Assembly (NCBI GenBank): GCA_963579905.1
Contig: CAUZIZ010000007.1
Coordinates: 1-64,000, forward strand
Reading direction: 5' to 3'
Length of the DNA stretch: 64,000 nt
DNA from: CAUZIZ01 sp963579905
GTDB taxonomy: Bacteria > Acidobacteriota > UBA6911 > RPQK01 > JAJDTT01
Position numbers and translations under genes: made by a program. Numbering within the stretch: the first letter of the stretch is position 1; every line of letters starts with the position of its first letter. The notes beneath the pieces were generated by a model that saw only the letters and a program-made list of their open reading frames with translations, made no database searches and was not told the DNA's origin. Below, piece by piece: positions 1-9,990 of the stretch.

Positions 1-218
1 CAGCGTTATTGCGGGTAGCCCAGGGTTGGCGATGCGGAGCGAAGCGAGCTACCCTGGGTTCAAGTCGCCCTGCCTCTTCTACGCTGAAAGCGTTATTGCC
101 AACGCGTTTCCGGTCGGCAATAACCCCTTCGGGGTAGCGTATTTTCTTGAACGACCTTGACCCAGGGTAGCTCGCCTCGCTCCGCATCGCCAACCCTGGG
201 CTACCCGCAACAACGCCG
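1..218. repeat. Compound inverted repeat with nested hairpins
   Basis: The arms at 13-59 and 160-206 are reverse complements over 47 bases with one mismatch, and weaker complementarity extends to about 1-218. Each arm is itself a hairpin (CCCAGGGT...ACCCTGGG). A smaller palindrome, GTTATTGCC/GGCAATAAC, sits in the loop at 92-100 and 116-124. No credible gene lies here. It resembles a REP/BIME-type or MITE-like hairpin element. Function unknown. Confidence 0.8.
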
Positions 219-243
219 TTGGCGTAGGTGATGAATTCAATCC

Positions 244-296
244 AAGTTTCTTTATCGAAGGGGACAGCACCGCTGGGGGGACACTGACCTGCAACT
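244..296 (+). repeat. Partial copy of the dispersed repeat (3' end only)
   Basis: This stretch matches the right end of the repeat copies at 15466-15720 and 61620-61890 (the AGTTTC, GGCAGCACCGCTGGGGGGA and CTGACCTG blocks). Only the last 50 or so bases are present. Confidence 0.6.
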
Positions 297-348
297 AGTC
301 GGGCGAGGGGATCGTTCGAAAGCAGACTTTGCGTCTTTCCTGTCCTAA

Positions 349-1809
349 TCAGGCGATGATGTTGTGGATCACTTTTCCATGAACATCCGTCAGACGGAAA
401 TCCCGGCCCGAATACCTGTAGGTGAGCTTCTCGTGGTCGAGGCCCATCAGATGCAGGATGGTGGCGTGTAGGTCGTGGACATGAACGGGGTTCTCTACCG
501 CCGTCAAGCCGAACTGATCGGTCGCACCATAGCTGAACCCGGGCTTTACGCCTCCACCCGCCATCCAGACGGTGAACCCATAATGGTCATGGTCACGGCC
601 CTTCTTTCCCTCTGACGTAGGAGACCTGCCGAACTCCCCCCCCCAAATCACGAGCGTTTCATCCAGAAGGCCTCTCTGTTTGAGGTCTTTGATGAGGGCT
701 GCGATCCCCTGATCGCAGGCATCCGCTAGTGTCTTGTGACCACCGACGATATCCTTGTGTCCGGTATCCCAGGCGATGTCATATTCGTCTATGGAATGCG
801 ACACCTGTACCATTCTCACGCCGCGCTCGACGAGCCGGCGCGCCAACAGGCATCCCTTGGCATACTCACTATCCCCATAGAGGGCAAGTGTGGCTTTGCT
901 CTCCTGGGAGAGGTCGAATACCTCCGGCGCCGCGAACTGCATGCGGAACGCCATTTCCATCGCCTGGATGCTGCCTTCCAACAGCTGATCTTGCTGCTGC
1001 CGCTGGAGATCGAGTTGATTGATCCGGGTCAAGAATTCAACCTGCCTCTGCTGCTCGGCCTTGGGCAGCCATCTGTTCTCGAGATTCTTCAGGATCTTGC
1101 CAGTCTCCATCTCGTGGATATTGACATAAGTCCCGGTGTAGGCACTGGGAAGGAAGGAATTCCCCCAGTTTGCCAATTTGCCGCGGGGCTGGGCTCGCGG
1201 ACTCATGGCCACGAATCCGGGTAGATCCTGGTTTTCAGAACCCAGCCCATAGACCATCCAGGATCCCATGCTGGGGCGGCTGGGTTGGAGGTACCCCACA
1301 TTCATCATCAGGATGGCCCCAGCGTGCTCGGGAATGTCCGTGTGCATGGAATGGATAAAGCAGATGTCATCCACGCAGTCACCGACATGCGGGAAGAGAT
1401 CGCTAACCCATTTCCCAGACTCGCCGTACTGCTTGAACCCGAACGGTGAAGGGAACAGTCCGTTCTTGGTGTCGCGAAGGGACTTCCGATCCACGATTGC
1501 AGGGCGCTGTCCTTCGTAGGTTTGAATGTCTGGCTTGTAGTCGAAAGTGTCGACCTGAGAAGGACCTCCCGGCATGAAGAGCTGAATCACACGCTTGGCC
1601 TTGGGAGCGAAATGGGGAGCCTTTGGATCCAGGGACGAGACAACCGACTGAGGCGTCGCAGATAGCGTCGACTGAGAACTTCCCAGCTCGGCCACGACAC
1701 CCGCGAGTCCCAGGGTGCCGAATCCCGCACCGATACGGCGGAGCATCTCGCGGCGAGTCAACGGCGGAATAGGATTGTCATGGAACATGGTTGCGAACTC
1801 CTCATCCAC
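349..1809 (-). CDS. DUF1501 family exported protein
   Basis: The 486-residue product is a DUF1501 protein, a family related to the alkaline phosphatase/sulfatase fold and typical of Planctomycetes, Verrucomicrobia and Acidobacteria. A twin-arginine signal (TRREMLRR followed by GAGFGTLGLAG) is visible at residues 18-37. Family hallmarks include FMPGGPSQVDTFD near residue 80 and IWGGEFGRSP with GRDHDHYGF toward the C-terminus. It starts 18 bases after the stop of the PSCyt1/DUF1549/DUF1553 gene, which is the usual partner, so the two form an operon. The substrate is unknown; the pair is generally linked to exported polymer or sulfated-compound breakdown. The gene looks intact although its partner is broken. 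Confidence 0.9.
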   Translation of the reverse strand: MDEEFATMFHDNPIPPLTRREMLRRIGAGFGTLGLAGVVAELGSSQSTLSATPQSVVSSLDPKAPHFAPKAKRVIQLFMPGGPSQVDTFDYKPDIQTYEGQRPAIVDRKSLRDTKNGLFPSPFGFKQYGESGKWVSDLFPHVGDCVDDICFIHSMHTDIPEHAGAILMMNVGYLQPSRPSMGSWMVYGLGSENQDLPGFVAMSPRAQPRGKLANWGNSFLPSAYTGTYVNIHEMETGKILKNLENRWLPKAEQQRQVEFLTRINQLDLQRQQQDQLLEGSIQAMEMAFRMQFAAPEVFDLSQESKATLALYGDSEYAKGCLLARRLVERGVRMVQVSHSIDEYDIAWDTGHKDIVGGHKTLADACDQGIAALIKDLKQRGLLDETLVIWGGEFGRSPTSEGKKGRDHDHYGFTVWMAGGGVKPGFSYGATDQFGLTAVENPVHVHDLHATILHLMGLDHEKLTYRYSGRDFRLTDVHGKVIHNIIA

Positions 1810-1827
1810 AAAATGGGATACCTGGTC

Positions 1828-4181
1828 CTATCTTACGTACATAAACTCGTTGGAGCTCATGAGCACCTGGCCATACTGCTGCCAGGGTAACAACTTGGCA
1901 CGGGACGAGGATCCCGATAGGAACTGGATCCCCATCTGCAATTCCTCTTCGCTTGGAGAACGGCTGAACAGGAGACGGTAGGCTCGCCCGATTCGCTCCT
2001 GGTCATTTTCTGCCTCGCGATGCAGTCTCTCGGAGAGCGCCTTGGCCCGCTCCACCATGAAGGGACTGTTCATCAAGAAGAGAAACTGCTGAGGAACGAT
2101 GCTGCTGGGACGCTTGGAGACCGTCGCTCTCATCGAAGGGAAGTCGAACAAGCGCAAAAACTCGTCGGACTCAAACTCGCTGCCGACCCGGCTGACCTTG
2201 GCGTAAAGTGTGCGCCGCTTGCTCTTGGTGATCTCCTCCACTGGCGGGCCGCCCCTTTCCGAGTCCAGCTCTGCCGTCACCATCAATAGCGAATCCCGCC
2301 ACGATTCGACGTCCATTCGCCTGGGATTCATCCGCCAGAGCAGCTCGTTGTCGCCGTCGACACTGAAAGCAAGACTCTGGAAGCGGGTGCTCATCTGATA
2401 GGTGGCCGAGGCCATGATCAGCCGGTGCAGAGACTTGAGTGACCAGCCCGATTCGATGAAGGTCGCCGCCAGCCAGTCGAGCAATTCCGGATGGGTTGGT
2501 TTCAGACCGAGTGTCCCAAAGTTGCTGGGCGAGCGTACCAAGGCCTTGCCGAAGTGGTGCATCCAAACCCGATTGACGATCACGCGTGCGGTCAGAGGAT
2601 TCCGTGGGCTGGTGACGGCCTCGGCCAACTCGAGCCGGCCGCTTCCCTTGGCGAACGGCGGGGGATCTGCTCCAGCCACTATCTTCAGGAAACGACGAGG
2701 GGCCACCTCTCCTGGCTTTCTCAGGTCACCGCGAATCGCGACCGGCATGTCTTCGCTACCGGTCTCAGCCAGGACGTGCGCAAAGTCGTATTTTGGCGGG
2801 GACTCCTCTTTCAGTTCCTTGACCTGCTCTTCCCACTGTTTGTGCTGCTCTTCCTCCTGGTCGGTCAGCTCCCGCCCTTCGTCCTTGGCCAGTTTCCTGA
2901 AGTCGGTTCTCTTCTGCTCGATGTCCGTGATCTTCTGCTGGTGATCCTGGTAGACCTTGACCACATCTTCGGGTGCCAGCGGTAGCTCACTCGCCTCCGT
3001 ATTGTTGAAAACGCCGGCCAGCGAATAATAGTCCTGCTGTGGAATCGGATCGAACTTATGATCGTGGCAGCGGGCACAGGAAACGGTGATCGCCATCAAC
3101 CCGCGAGTCAGAGTGTCTATCCGGTCGTCAAGGGTCTCTCCCATTGCCTGGGAAACGCTATCCGGGTCGCCCCCGTCCGAATGGTACTTGGGCCCCAGGG
3201 CGAAGAAGCCGGTTGCGAAGATATCTCGTCCCTCACCGATCAGGTCACCGCTGATCTGTAGCTTGATAAATCGGTTATACGGCACGTCACGGTTCAAGGC
3301 TTCTACGACCCAATCCCGGTAACGCCACGCTTGTGAAAGCTCCTGGTTGCGGTTGTCCAGGAATCCCCCGAATCCGTCACTGTAGCGTGCGATATCGAGC
3401 CAATGCCTTCCCCAGCGCTCACCATAGTGGGGTGAGTCCAGCAATTCCCCAACAACTTTCTCAATGGCAGCCCGCCTATTCCGCTGAGCCGCCTCGACAA
3501 ACTTGTCTAGCTGCTGCGGCAGCGGCGGAAAGCCAACCAGATCGAGATAGACGCGCCGGATGAGAACGTACAATTTAGCCGGAGGGGCAGGCTGCAAACC
3601 CGCTGCCGCAAGCCTCGAGTGGACGAACCGATCGATAGGATTGAGAATCCGAATTGTCGCGGGTAGATTTGGAGGAACGGGTTTCCGGATCGGGCGCCAA
3701 GCCCAATGTCCCCTTCTGAGGGCTGGCCAATCTAGCCTTCTCCCTTGGCCTGCGAGTCCGAAGCTTGCCTCGTTTCAGGCCAGGGGGGCCCCATTTCGAC
3801 CCACTCCACCAGGTCCGCGATCTCGCGCTCCTCGAGCCTACCTCCCGGGGGCATCTTGAGTGACTGCCAGCGCACCGCCGCAACCAAGAGACTTTCTTCT
3901 GGCTTCCCCGGAACGATAGCTGGCCCCCGGGAACCTCCTTGCAGCAGCCCTGCCCGACTGTCGAGCCCCAGTTTGCTCTGCGGGACCTCGGTTTCAGCGC
4001 TGTGGCATTTGAAGCAGCGCTCGGCAAGCAGCGGCTTCACTCGCCGCTCAAAGAACTCAATCTTGCTCCCCTGTTCGGATTCGGAGGCCAGAGACAGGCC
4101 CTCGGGAACAAAGGCCATCCCTACAACACAGAAGGCCACAAGAGCTTGCCCCAAAGAAATCTTCCAAAGACGCAAATACAT
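1828..4181 (-). pseudogene. PSCyt1-DUF1549-DUF1553 protein, broken by a stop and a frameshift
   Basis: The first part (4181-3732) has a signal peptide and a planctomycete-type cytochrome c domain: CFKCHSAE heme motif, SKLGLDSRAGLLQGG, MPPGGRL. The frame stops at TAG 3732-3734. The DUF1549/DUF1553 part is in another frame and can be followed back from 3597 to about 3711 (HWAWRPIRKPVP, NPIDRFVHSRLAAAGL), so its true N-terminus is upstream of the first possible start, a TTG at 3597. Reading past the TAG in the first frame gives SEGD just before HWAW in the second, so one stop and one indel near 3710 separate the halves. IRRVYLDLVGFPP, ARCHDHKFDPI and NRVWMHHFG mark DUF1549/DUF1553. A split into two working proteins is possible but less likely. 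Confidence 0.8.
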
Positions 4182-4515
4182 TATCCGGCCCGCCTACAGG
4201 ACTAGCCGTTTTTCTGGCCAGCCGCAGGATCGACAGCAAAAGACCTCTGAAAATCGAGTTATCGAAAGGATACTCCTTTCGCTCTCGGATAGAGAAGCAA
4301 CAATAGATAGTATCTGGCCACAGTGCATCTCCAAGATAGTAAGCGACCCGTCAGACTCGAGTCTTCAAGGGCTAAGGACTGCGGGCGGCCCAAAAGCAAA
4401 GCATTGTTTGCCCTACGTCGGACTGCTGGACTCTTATCCAGACCGGGCTCCAATCAGGGTTTCTCATGGGAATCGGCTCTCACAAGCGTGTCCCCTTTGC
4501 CATCTAGGCCTAAAC
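4182..4515. other. Divergent intergenic region
   Basis: This 330-base gap separates the minus-strand PSCyt1 gene from the plus-strand FMN oxidase and should hold both promoters. No convincing conserved element or gene was seen. An open plus-strand frame runs through it into the oxidase but has no family similarity before 4516. Confidence 0.4.
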
Positions 4516-5411
4516 ATGATCAGCCGACGCCAAGGCTTCAAGGCCTTTGCACAACTGCTGTTCTCTTCCCCGTTGCTGGCGGGACAGAAGCAGACCGCTG
4601 GGACCACCGAAGTCGGTCCTGGCGGTGAAGAACAACTTTACGATCTCATTAACGTGTTCGACTTTGCCAAGCTGGCCCAGTCCAAGCTGGATCCGGTCGC
4701 CTGGGACTATATGGCCGAGGGATCGCAGGACGAGATATCCCTGCGCGACAATCGGAAGGCATTCGAGCGCATCATCATCAGGCCGAAGATTCTGACTGAT
4801 GTCCACAAGATCGACCTCTCCACCGACCTTCTGGGCCAGAAGCTCGACTTTCCGATTTTCGTCTGTCCGGCTGGCGGAAAGAACTGTTTCTTCCCCAATG
4901 GCGAAGAGGAGGTGGCAAAGGGAGCCGCACATTCCAAGACCCTAATGATCACCAATGGGGGAATCGACGACTACTTGACCTCGGGTCGCGGACCGTCCAA
5001 CTGGTGGCAGGTCACCACCGGTGGTCGGTTCCGGAATAGGAACACGATGCTCAACTTCGTGGAAAAACTCGAAGGCGTGGGAGCTGCAGGCATCTGCTTC
5101 ACAGTAGACAATATGCACGTCTCCCATCGGGAGAGGAACATTCGCAACCGTCTGGTCCGGCGCTGGTGCGAGACCGGGGTCCCGCGGGATGCCGATGGCA
5201 ACCTGATCTACAAGGAAGAGGACCGACCCTGGCGCACGGGTCGCTATCCAGCGCGTCCCACCCCCACCTGGGACACTGTTCGCCAATTGCGGGAAATGAC
5301 CGATCTGTCGATTGTGATCAAGGGCGTCCTCACCGCCGAGGACACTGAGAAGTGTGTCGAGTACGGCATGTCGGCCGTCGTTGTATCCAACCACGGGGCC
5401 AGACAGCAAGA
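4516..5411 (+). pseudogene. FMN-dependent alpha-hydroxyacid oxidase, 3' truncated
   Basis: The protein starts MISRRQGFKAFAQ, a probable twin-arginine signal, and continues as the FMN-dependent alpha-hydroxy acid dehydrogenase family (lactate or glycolate oxidase-like). Visible are YMAEGSQDEISLRDN, FPIFVCPAGG, ICFTVDN, IVIKGVLTAEDT and the active-site region SNHGARQ. Family members normally run about 90-100 residues further, through the last FMN-phosphate-binding strands. Here the sequence passes at about 5402-5411 into an IS91-like transposase read from the opposite strand, and the open frame to 5661 is foreign. An enzyme without the C-terminal part of its barrel is unlikely to work. The start was chosen because conservation begins there. 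Confidence 0.8.
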
Positions 5412-5867
5412 CCGCCTGGGCATATTGGCGCAGGCTGATCCAGGCTCAGCGACTGAGGGTGCCCAAGAGCTTGCGATCTTTTCGAAAGGTCGGGCGCAAG
5501 ACCCGGGGAGGGTCCAGACGTACTGCCGATGGTCAGCCACTTCCAGGACTTCCTCAGTGACCCACTCGACAAAGGCCGCCACCCGCTTGGCTTGGCATGA
5601 AGGACAAAAATATCTCGTTTTGCAAGAAAACGCTAAGAGCGCCTGGTGCGAACACTGCTGACATTTCAGACGGGAAAAACCATGGCGCAAGCGGCCACAC
5701 TCCAAGAAAAGGTCGACGGTCTTCTCTAGCACCGGCCGCCAGGGTCCGTACTCGGCCTCATAGAAATAGGGGCAACTCTCCTTGAACTCTTGCCAATAGT
5801 CGTCCAGACACCGGCAGAAGGGGGTCTTCTCAGGATGGCGGGGCCGGTAGGGAGCCGTCCAGGACAT
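5402..5867 (-). mobile_element. IS91-like transposase, N-terminal fragment, frameshifted
   Basis: Minus-strand reading from 5867 gives the zinc-binding N-terminal domain of IS91-family transposases: HGFSRLKCQQCSHQALLAFS, CKTRYFCPSCQAKR, then QYVWTLP. Near 5504 the frame shifts. The continuation in the next frame reads VLRPTF, DRKLLGTLSR, an in-frame TGA, then AWISLRQYAQAVLL. The catalytic Y2 (HUH) part is absent because the fragment joins the oxidase gene. This is a dead remnant. Neither a terminal oriIS nor a terIS could be assigned. Confidence 0.8.
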
Positions 5868-6442
5868 TCCCTACCGGAAGCGAATGCGTCGTCAAACCTA
5901 CGGGGGCAATACCGGAACAACCTGAGAAATCAGCCACCGAGAGGAGCAGAGACGATAGGCGCCGGTGGGAAGGGGAAAACGGACGCTAGGGTATTGGAAG
6001 CCAACTGAAGAGCTCGACAACCTGAATGTCCGCTTTTAGGTGCGGTTTCAACCGATCGACGCAACACATAGGTCATTTCGGACGCTGTTTGTAAGATCGG
6101 GTGTCGACTATCACAACCCAAGTCGACAGGAACCCTCAATCTCAACGTCAAGCCGCTCACTTCCTCGTCTCTCCCGACATCACCCTTTCGAGGGGGTGGG
6201 GGGGGGCTTACCGCCGAAGCCTCCCCGAGACCGCCGTTTTCGGAACACCAGGTTGTTCGGCGATGTTCCGTTAAGCTCCCCAGCGGGGTTCGGTCTCGGG
6301 GCCCTTGCTGACCGGGCCTTTGCCGAAGGCGCTCATTCTTGACTGGAACCGGAACAATTCGCGAAGACTCGAGATGTTCGTGTTGCCGGCGTGGCGGACC
6401 GATCGAGTCCTTGCGCAGCTACGCGATCCGGGCCGAAAGGGG
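5868..6442. other. Non-coding stretch upstream of IS91 fragment
   Basis: No gene is supported here. The sequence includes a G-rich run near 6189-6206. It may hold the outer end of the IS91-like element and the downstream region of the decayed gene at 6443-7197, but no boundary could be placed. Confidence 0.35.
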
Positions 6443-7197
6443 TTACTTGAATCGAAAGGAATACAGGTCGGCATCCTGGATGACGAACCACAGGCGAACG
6501 GGTGTGTCAGGACCTGCATCGGATTCGCATCGGTATAACTCTTGGACCGCGCCCAGGTCACGGTGGCTGCAATCTCGTCTCCGAAGAGGATCGGCGATTC
6601 CTGCAGGGTGAATCCAGGCAGGGGCTTCCCCGCTGCATTCAGGATTTCGACCCGGATGCTGCCGGCAGCTGATGTGGCGTAGTTGAGGATCAAGCTCTGG
6701 CCCCGGAAGCGCAACGGCCTGGTCACGATTCCCCCCTCGGGGTAGCCAGCGTGGGCCGAGGCGAAGCCGTCGACGCGGATCGCGTAGGCGTAGAAGTGCT
6801 CGGGGGGAGTGTCGCCGAACTCAAGTGGCACGGCCTCGGACCAGTGGATCAGGTCGGGCGAGATCGCCCGGATCATGGCGCGCACGCTCTGGTTGTTGAA
6901 GCGGAAGTAGCAGCCATAGCGCCCCTCGCTCGCGGACCAGAAGATGATCTTGCTCGAGTCGAAGGCGCCGGGGAGCGTGTTCGTGAACACCGGCGCCTCT
7001 CGCCACTTCCTCCAGTGCAGTCCGTCCCCCCCGGCTTCGATCAGGGCGTCGTCGATGAACAGCTCGAGCCGCGAGCCGATGTCGACAATCGTGTCCTTGA
7101 CGGGGGCGGGCCCGGCGATCTGCGCCGGGAGCGTGAGGCCGCAGGCGGCGAGCGAGCCCGCAAAGGGGGCGAGGCGGCTGCAAGTCTTCATGGTCAT
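6443..7197 (-). pseudogene. Decayed glycosidase-like exported protein (internal deletion and frameshift)
   Basis: The N-terminus has a signal peptide, then IGSRLELFIDDALIE, as in the first module of the protein at 50240-53539. After about 130 residues (PPEHFYAYAIRVDGFAS) it jumps to the C-terminal beta-sandwich part (SIRVEILNAAGKPLPGF). Compared with the paralogue, about 200 residues of propeller are missing. Near 6515 the frame shifts; the natural ending VRLWFVIQDADLYSFRFK with stop TAA at 6443-6445 lies in the next frame. Base composition is visibly more GC-rich than in neighbouring genes. A shortened working protein is unlikely because the catalytic propeller is gone. Confidence 0.7.
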
Positions 7198-7275
7198 CTT
7201 CCTCCCGATGGCATCGAGCGGCTCGACGACGGGTGCGTCCGGGGTTGTCGGAAATCTGCCTTGAGCCGGATTCAG

Positions 7276-8328
7276 CTAGTTCGCATCCGGCCAGATGAAA
7301 TAGACATACTCGTTGGTGTCCCGCCCCTCGTAGATGATGCTGTACACTGCCATCAGCTCATTGGGAACTTCGTCGTCGTACTTGTTGATGATGCAGTTTT
7401 GACTGTACCCGTCGGGGTGCTCCGTATCGCCACTGACGATGATTCCCTTTCCCCATCCCTCACCGTCATTCGACTGATAGAGAACGAAGTGATGGCCCCC
7501 GTCTTTACCGTAGCCTGATCTTCCCTGCAGGTAGTACTTGCCGCTGAGATAGGCCAGCTCCGGGTCCCGGATCATCTTGTCCACATAGGCCTTCTGCTGC
7601 GGACCCCAGGTGTGGCCTTCGTCCTTGCTGATGCAGTAGTAGAAATGGTGCTCGTCCTTCTCTGTGTAGGCGCCGGCCAGCAATCGGCCGTCCGCCATGT
7701 TGGTCATGGTGCCATACCACTTGTCGTCGTCCAGACTCATGGCGCTCCGCTTGCTCCAGCGGCGTCCGTCGTCCCGGCTGGCGTACAGGACGTGGGGACC
7801 AGCATCCTGTTCCTCACCCACGTTGCTGTCGACCATAACGTAGTTGGTCTCGCCCGCCACCGCCGTGGAACAGGGATATCCGGTGAAATCCCCATCCAGG
7901 GTCTCGTAGGCCGTCCAGGTCGCACCGTTGTCGTAGCTCTTGATGGTTCCCAGCCGGATCCTGCTGGCGCTTCCGCCGGTTCTGAAGTGGGTGAGGAACA
8001 GGATGATGGTTCCCTTCTCTGTGACCAGTCCCTCCTCCACCCAGACGGGATACTTCTGGTCTTTCGCGTAGGCATCGAAGCTGTACTGCACCTTGTTGTA
8101 GCGCTTCCAGGTGCTACCGCCATCCTTGCTGAGGGCGTACTCGCTCCAGCCATCTAGATTGTGGTCGCTGGTGTTGGCATAGAACGCCGCGATGTCGCCG
8201 TTCGCATATTCCATGCACACCGGTCCTCCGTGGGAGCATCTCCCGGGAGTGTCGTTCTTGAAATCGGCAATGACGTCGCCGAAGATGTCGTCCCCGAGTT
8301 TGGTTGAAGGGTCGTGGTCGTAGATCAC
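7276..8328 (-). CDS. Sialidase-like BNR/Asp-box repeat protein
   Basis: The 350-residue product has Asp-box motifs of the six-bladed sialidase fold: SKDGGSTWKR, SYDNGATWTAY, SRDDGRRWSKR, SKDEGHTWGPQ. It is most like exo-alpha-sialidase superfamily proteins. The substrate cannot be told, and many such proteins are not true sialidases. The start is GTG at 8328. In-frame sequence extends only nine codons upstream before a stop, and no signal peptide is visible, so the 5' end may be truncated at the junction with the cytochrome relic next to it. No frameshift was seen. Confidence 0.7.
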   Translation of the reverse strand: MIYDHDPSTKLGDDIFGDVIADFKNDTPGRCSHGGPVCMEYANGDIAAFYANTSDHNLDGWSEYALSKDGGSTWKRYNKVQYSFDAYAKDQKYPVWVEEGLVTEKGTIILFLTHFRTGGSASRIRLGTIKSYDNGATWTAYETLDGDFTGYPCSTAVAGETNYVMVDSNVGEEQDAGPHVLYASRDDGRRWSKRSAMSLDDDKWYGTMTNMADGRLLAGAYTEKDEHHFYYCISKDEGHTWGPQQKAYVDKMIRDPELAYLSGKYYLQGRSGYGKDGGHHFVLYQSNDGEGWGKGIIVSGDTEHPDGYSQNCIINKYDDEVPNELMAVYSIIYEGRDTNEYVYFIWPDAN

Positions 8329-8379
8329 GGCGCCATCTCTTGCACTTTTTCGGGAAGACTAACCTCTCTCCCAAGCAGC

Positions 8380-8661
8380 CTGCAACTGGAGTCAGGATTC
8401 GCCGCCGACCTTTCGTCCCTTCAAGCAGCATCCTACTGTTGCCACAGATTGCACCCACTGTCACGAACTGAGTCGACGCGGCCAATTCCGGTTCAAGGGG
8501 GGTGTTTCGACTGTCATGACAAGGAGGCCTTCGTCGAATCCCACCAGCATGCTCCTCACATCCTGGAAGACTGCGGGAGATGCCACAATGCCCACGGATC
8601 GACCTCTGCCTCCCACTTGCTCCTGCCGCGGGAGCAGGCCTGTCGGCTCTGCCACAATTGA
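8380..8661 (+). pseudogene. Relic of a multiheme c-type cytochrome
   Basis: Four CxxCH heme-binding motifs occur in 200 bases: CTHCH in one frame, then CFDCH, CGRCHNAHGS and CRLCH in another. The frame changes at a run of six G near 8500. The CGRCHNAHGS type is that of the doubled-CXXCH cytochrome domain. No start codon, signal peptide or upstream domain is present, so this is a 3' fragment butted against the sialidase-like gene. Confidence 0.65.
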
Positions 8662-8685
8662 TTAGGAGGGCTACCGCGCAGACTC

Positions 8686-9471
8686 CTAGACCTTGATTCC
8701 GGCGTAGGAACAGCCCGGCACCAGAATGTCCGCACAAGTCTTGGTCGCGCGGTTCGAGCGAATCAGGCGTAGAGCGAATCGATACACGCCCTGCCCTTCA
8801 CTTTCACCGCGAAGCTCCCAGCGATCATAGGCCTGACTGAATCCATTCTTGCCAAAAAGCCTTCGGGCCTTGCTGGGTGTGAACCAATGCATGGCGGGTG
8901 TCCTGGTGTGACCTACCAAGTGTGGTCTCGCTTCCTTTACCCAAGACATGATTCGACGCTTCCATGGGTCTGGGTACCAACCAAAAAGAGGAAACCCCCG
9001 AATCTCATTCTGAAAAGGAGACATCGAGCTGGCCGTATTGAACCAAAAAGCGCCGCCAGGCCTGAGCACTCTCCGAACCTCTGCGAACGTCTTTTCCAGA
9101 TCCTCGACATGTTCGATGCCCCCTGCGGCGTGAACGAGATCGAAAGTGTCACTGCTGCAGGGGATCGACTCCGCCCGGCCGGCGAACACTTCGATCGGAA
9201 TCCTCAGATGTTCCGATAACCTGCTTGCGTTCTCTCGAGCCTCTTGCCAAGGCTCGACACCAATAGCCTTGTGACCGAAGCCATGGCAAACCGCGACAAA
9301 ACTTCCAGCGGCAGCTCCCAGGTCGAGTATCTTGGCGTTCGCTGGTAGTCCGTAAGACTTTCCCAGCCGAGACAGGATGCTCTTTGCCCACGCCTTCTCA
9401 CGGTCAAGGTCGGACAGAATCTCTTGAAATGAGCGTTGTTCGGTGGCTTTGCACTTACTGCGTCCAATCAT
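8686..9471 (-). CDS. Class I SAM-dependent methyltransferase
   Basis: The 261-residue protein has the SAM-binding motif ILDLGAAAGSF near residue 50, the acidic residue after motif II (GVEPW), and motifs near FDLVHAAGGIEHVEDLE and VLRPGGAFWFNT, as in Methyltransferase_11/UbiE-type enzymes. The C-terminal part (MHWFTPSKARRLF) resembles methyltransferases acting on lipids or quinones, but the substrate is unknown. It stands alone, convergent with the cytochrome relic, and looks intact. Confidence 0.85.
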   Translation of the reverse strand: MIGRSKCKATEQRSFQEILSDLDREKAWAKSILSRLGKSYGLPANAKILDLGAAAGSFVAVCHGFGHKAIGVEPWQEARENASRLSEHLRIPIEVFAGRAESIPCSSDTFDLVHAAGGIEHVEDLEKTFAEVRRVLRPGGAFWFNTASSMSPFQNEIRGFPLFGWYPDPWKRRIMSWVKEARPHLVGHTRTPAMHWFTPSKARRLFGKNGFSQAYDRWELRGESEGQGVYRFALRLIRSNRATKTCADILVPGCSYAGIKV

Positions 9472-9990
9472 GGTGGAACTGTTTCCTATACCCGATCAGG
9501 CAGATTTCTCCCGATCTTGTCCAGTAAGCGAGCCTTGATGCCTCAAACAGTCTCTGCCGCGAACAGATCCCCCAATAGTGAGGTTGGCAGCAATTGGATG
9601 TCAATGGTCCTACCTAGTGAGGCATGGCCTCAGACCAACAGGCAGCATGTCTATTGTAGGATGGGCACTCCTGCCCGTCGCGGATACTGGCGGGCAAGAG
9701 TGCCCATCCTACAGGTCACTGTTCTGTCAGATCTTATTTCTTAACGCCCCAAACCTGACTCAAATTCAACGAAGAACTTCAGACAAACCTTCCTAGCCCG
9801 AGGGCCACAGGCCTGGACACCTGGAGCCTACAGAATGTCAGGCACAGGTACTTGCGTATCTATCCGGGAACCCTAGAGAATGGGATCGAGGGCCTTGACG
9901 ATTGAGGAACTCCAGGGCTATCAAGAAGCGTGCATCTGCGGCGAAGAGACAGCCCTCGATCAGTCGGCCCGAAGTGATTAGGAGCACTGC
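9472..9990. other. Intergenic region with a hairpin repeat
   Basis: This gap of about 520 bases between divergent genes has no credible ORF. It holds the hairpin described at 9655-9713 and a purine-rich ribosome-binding site (AGGAG) just before the dioxygenase start at 9991. Confidence 0.5.
9655..9713. repeat. 59-bp hairpin repeat
   Basis: TGTAGGATGGGCACTC and GAGTGCCCATCCTACA form near-perfect arms, with an inner CTGCCCG/CGGGCAA stem. The right half plus flank (GAGTGCCC.TCCTACAGG to TCTGTCAGA) recurs at 33812-33846, so this is a dispersed REP-like element and not a simple terminator. No T-run follows. Confidence 0.8.

Noticed and set aside
736..1224. 162-codon plus-strand frame
   Set aside because: Lies wholly antisense to the well-supported DUF1501 gene and has no recognisable motif.
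3745..4515. Open plus-strand frame leading into the FMN oxidase
   Set aside because: It is antisense to the PSCyt1 gene and shows no family similarity; the oxidase begins at 4516.
6751..7518. 255-codon plus-strand frame
   Set aside because: Arises from high GC content opposite the decayed glycosidase and the sialidase-like gene; its sequence is low-complexity, with GERV/DDD-type runs.
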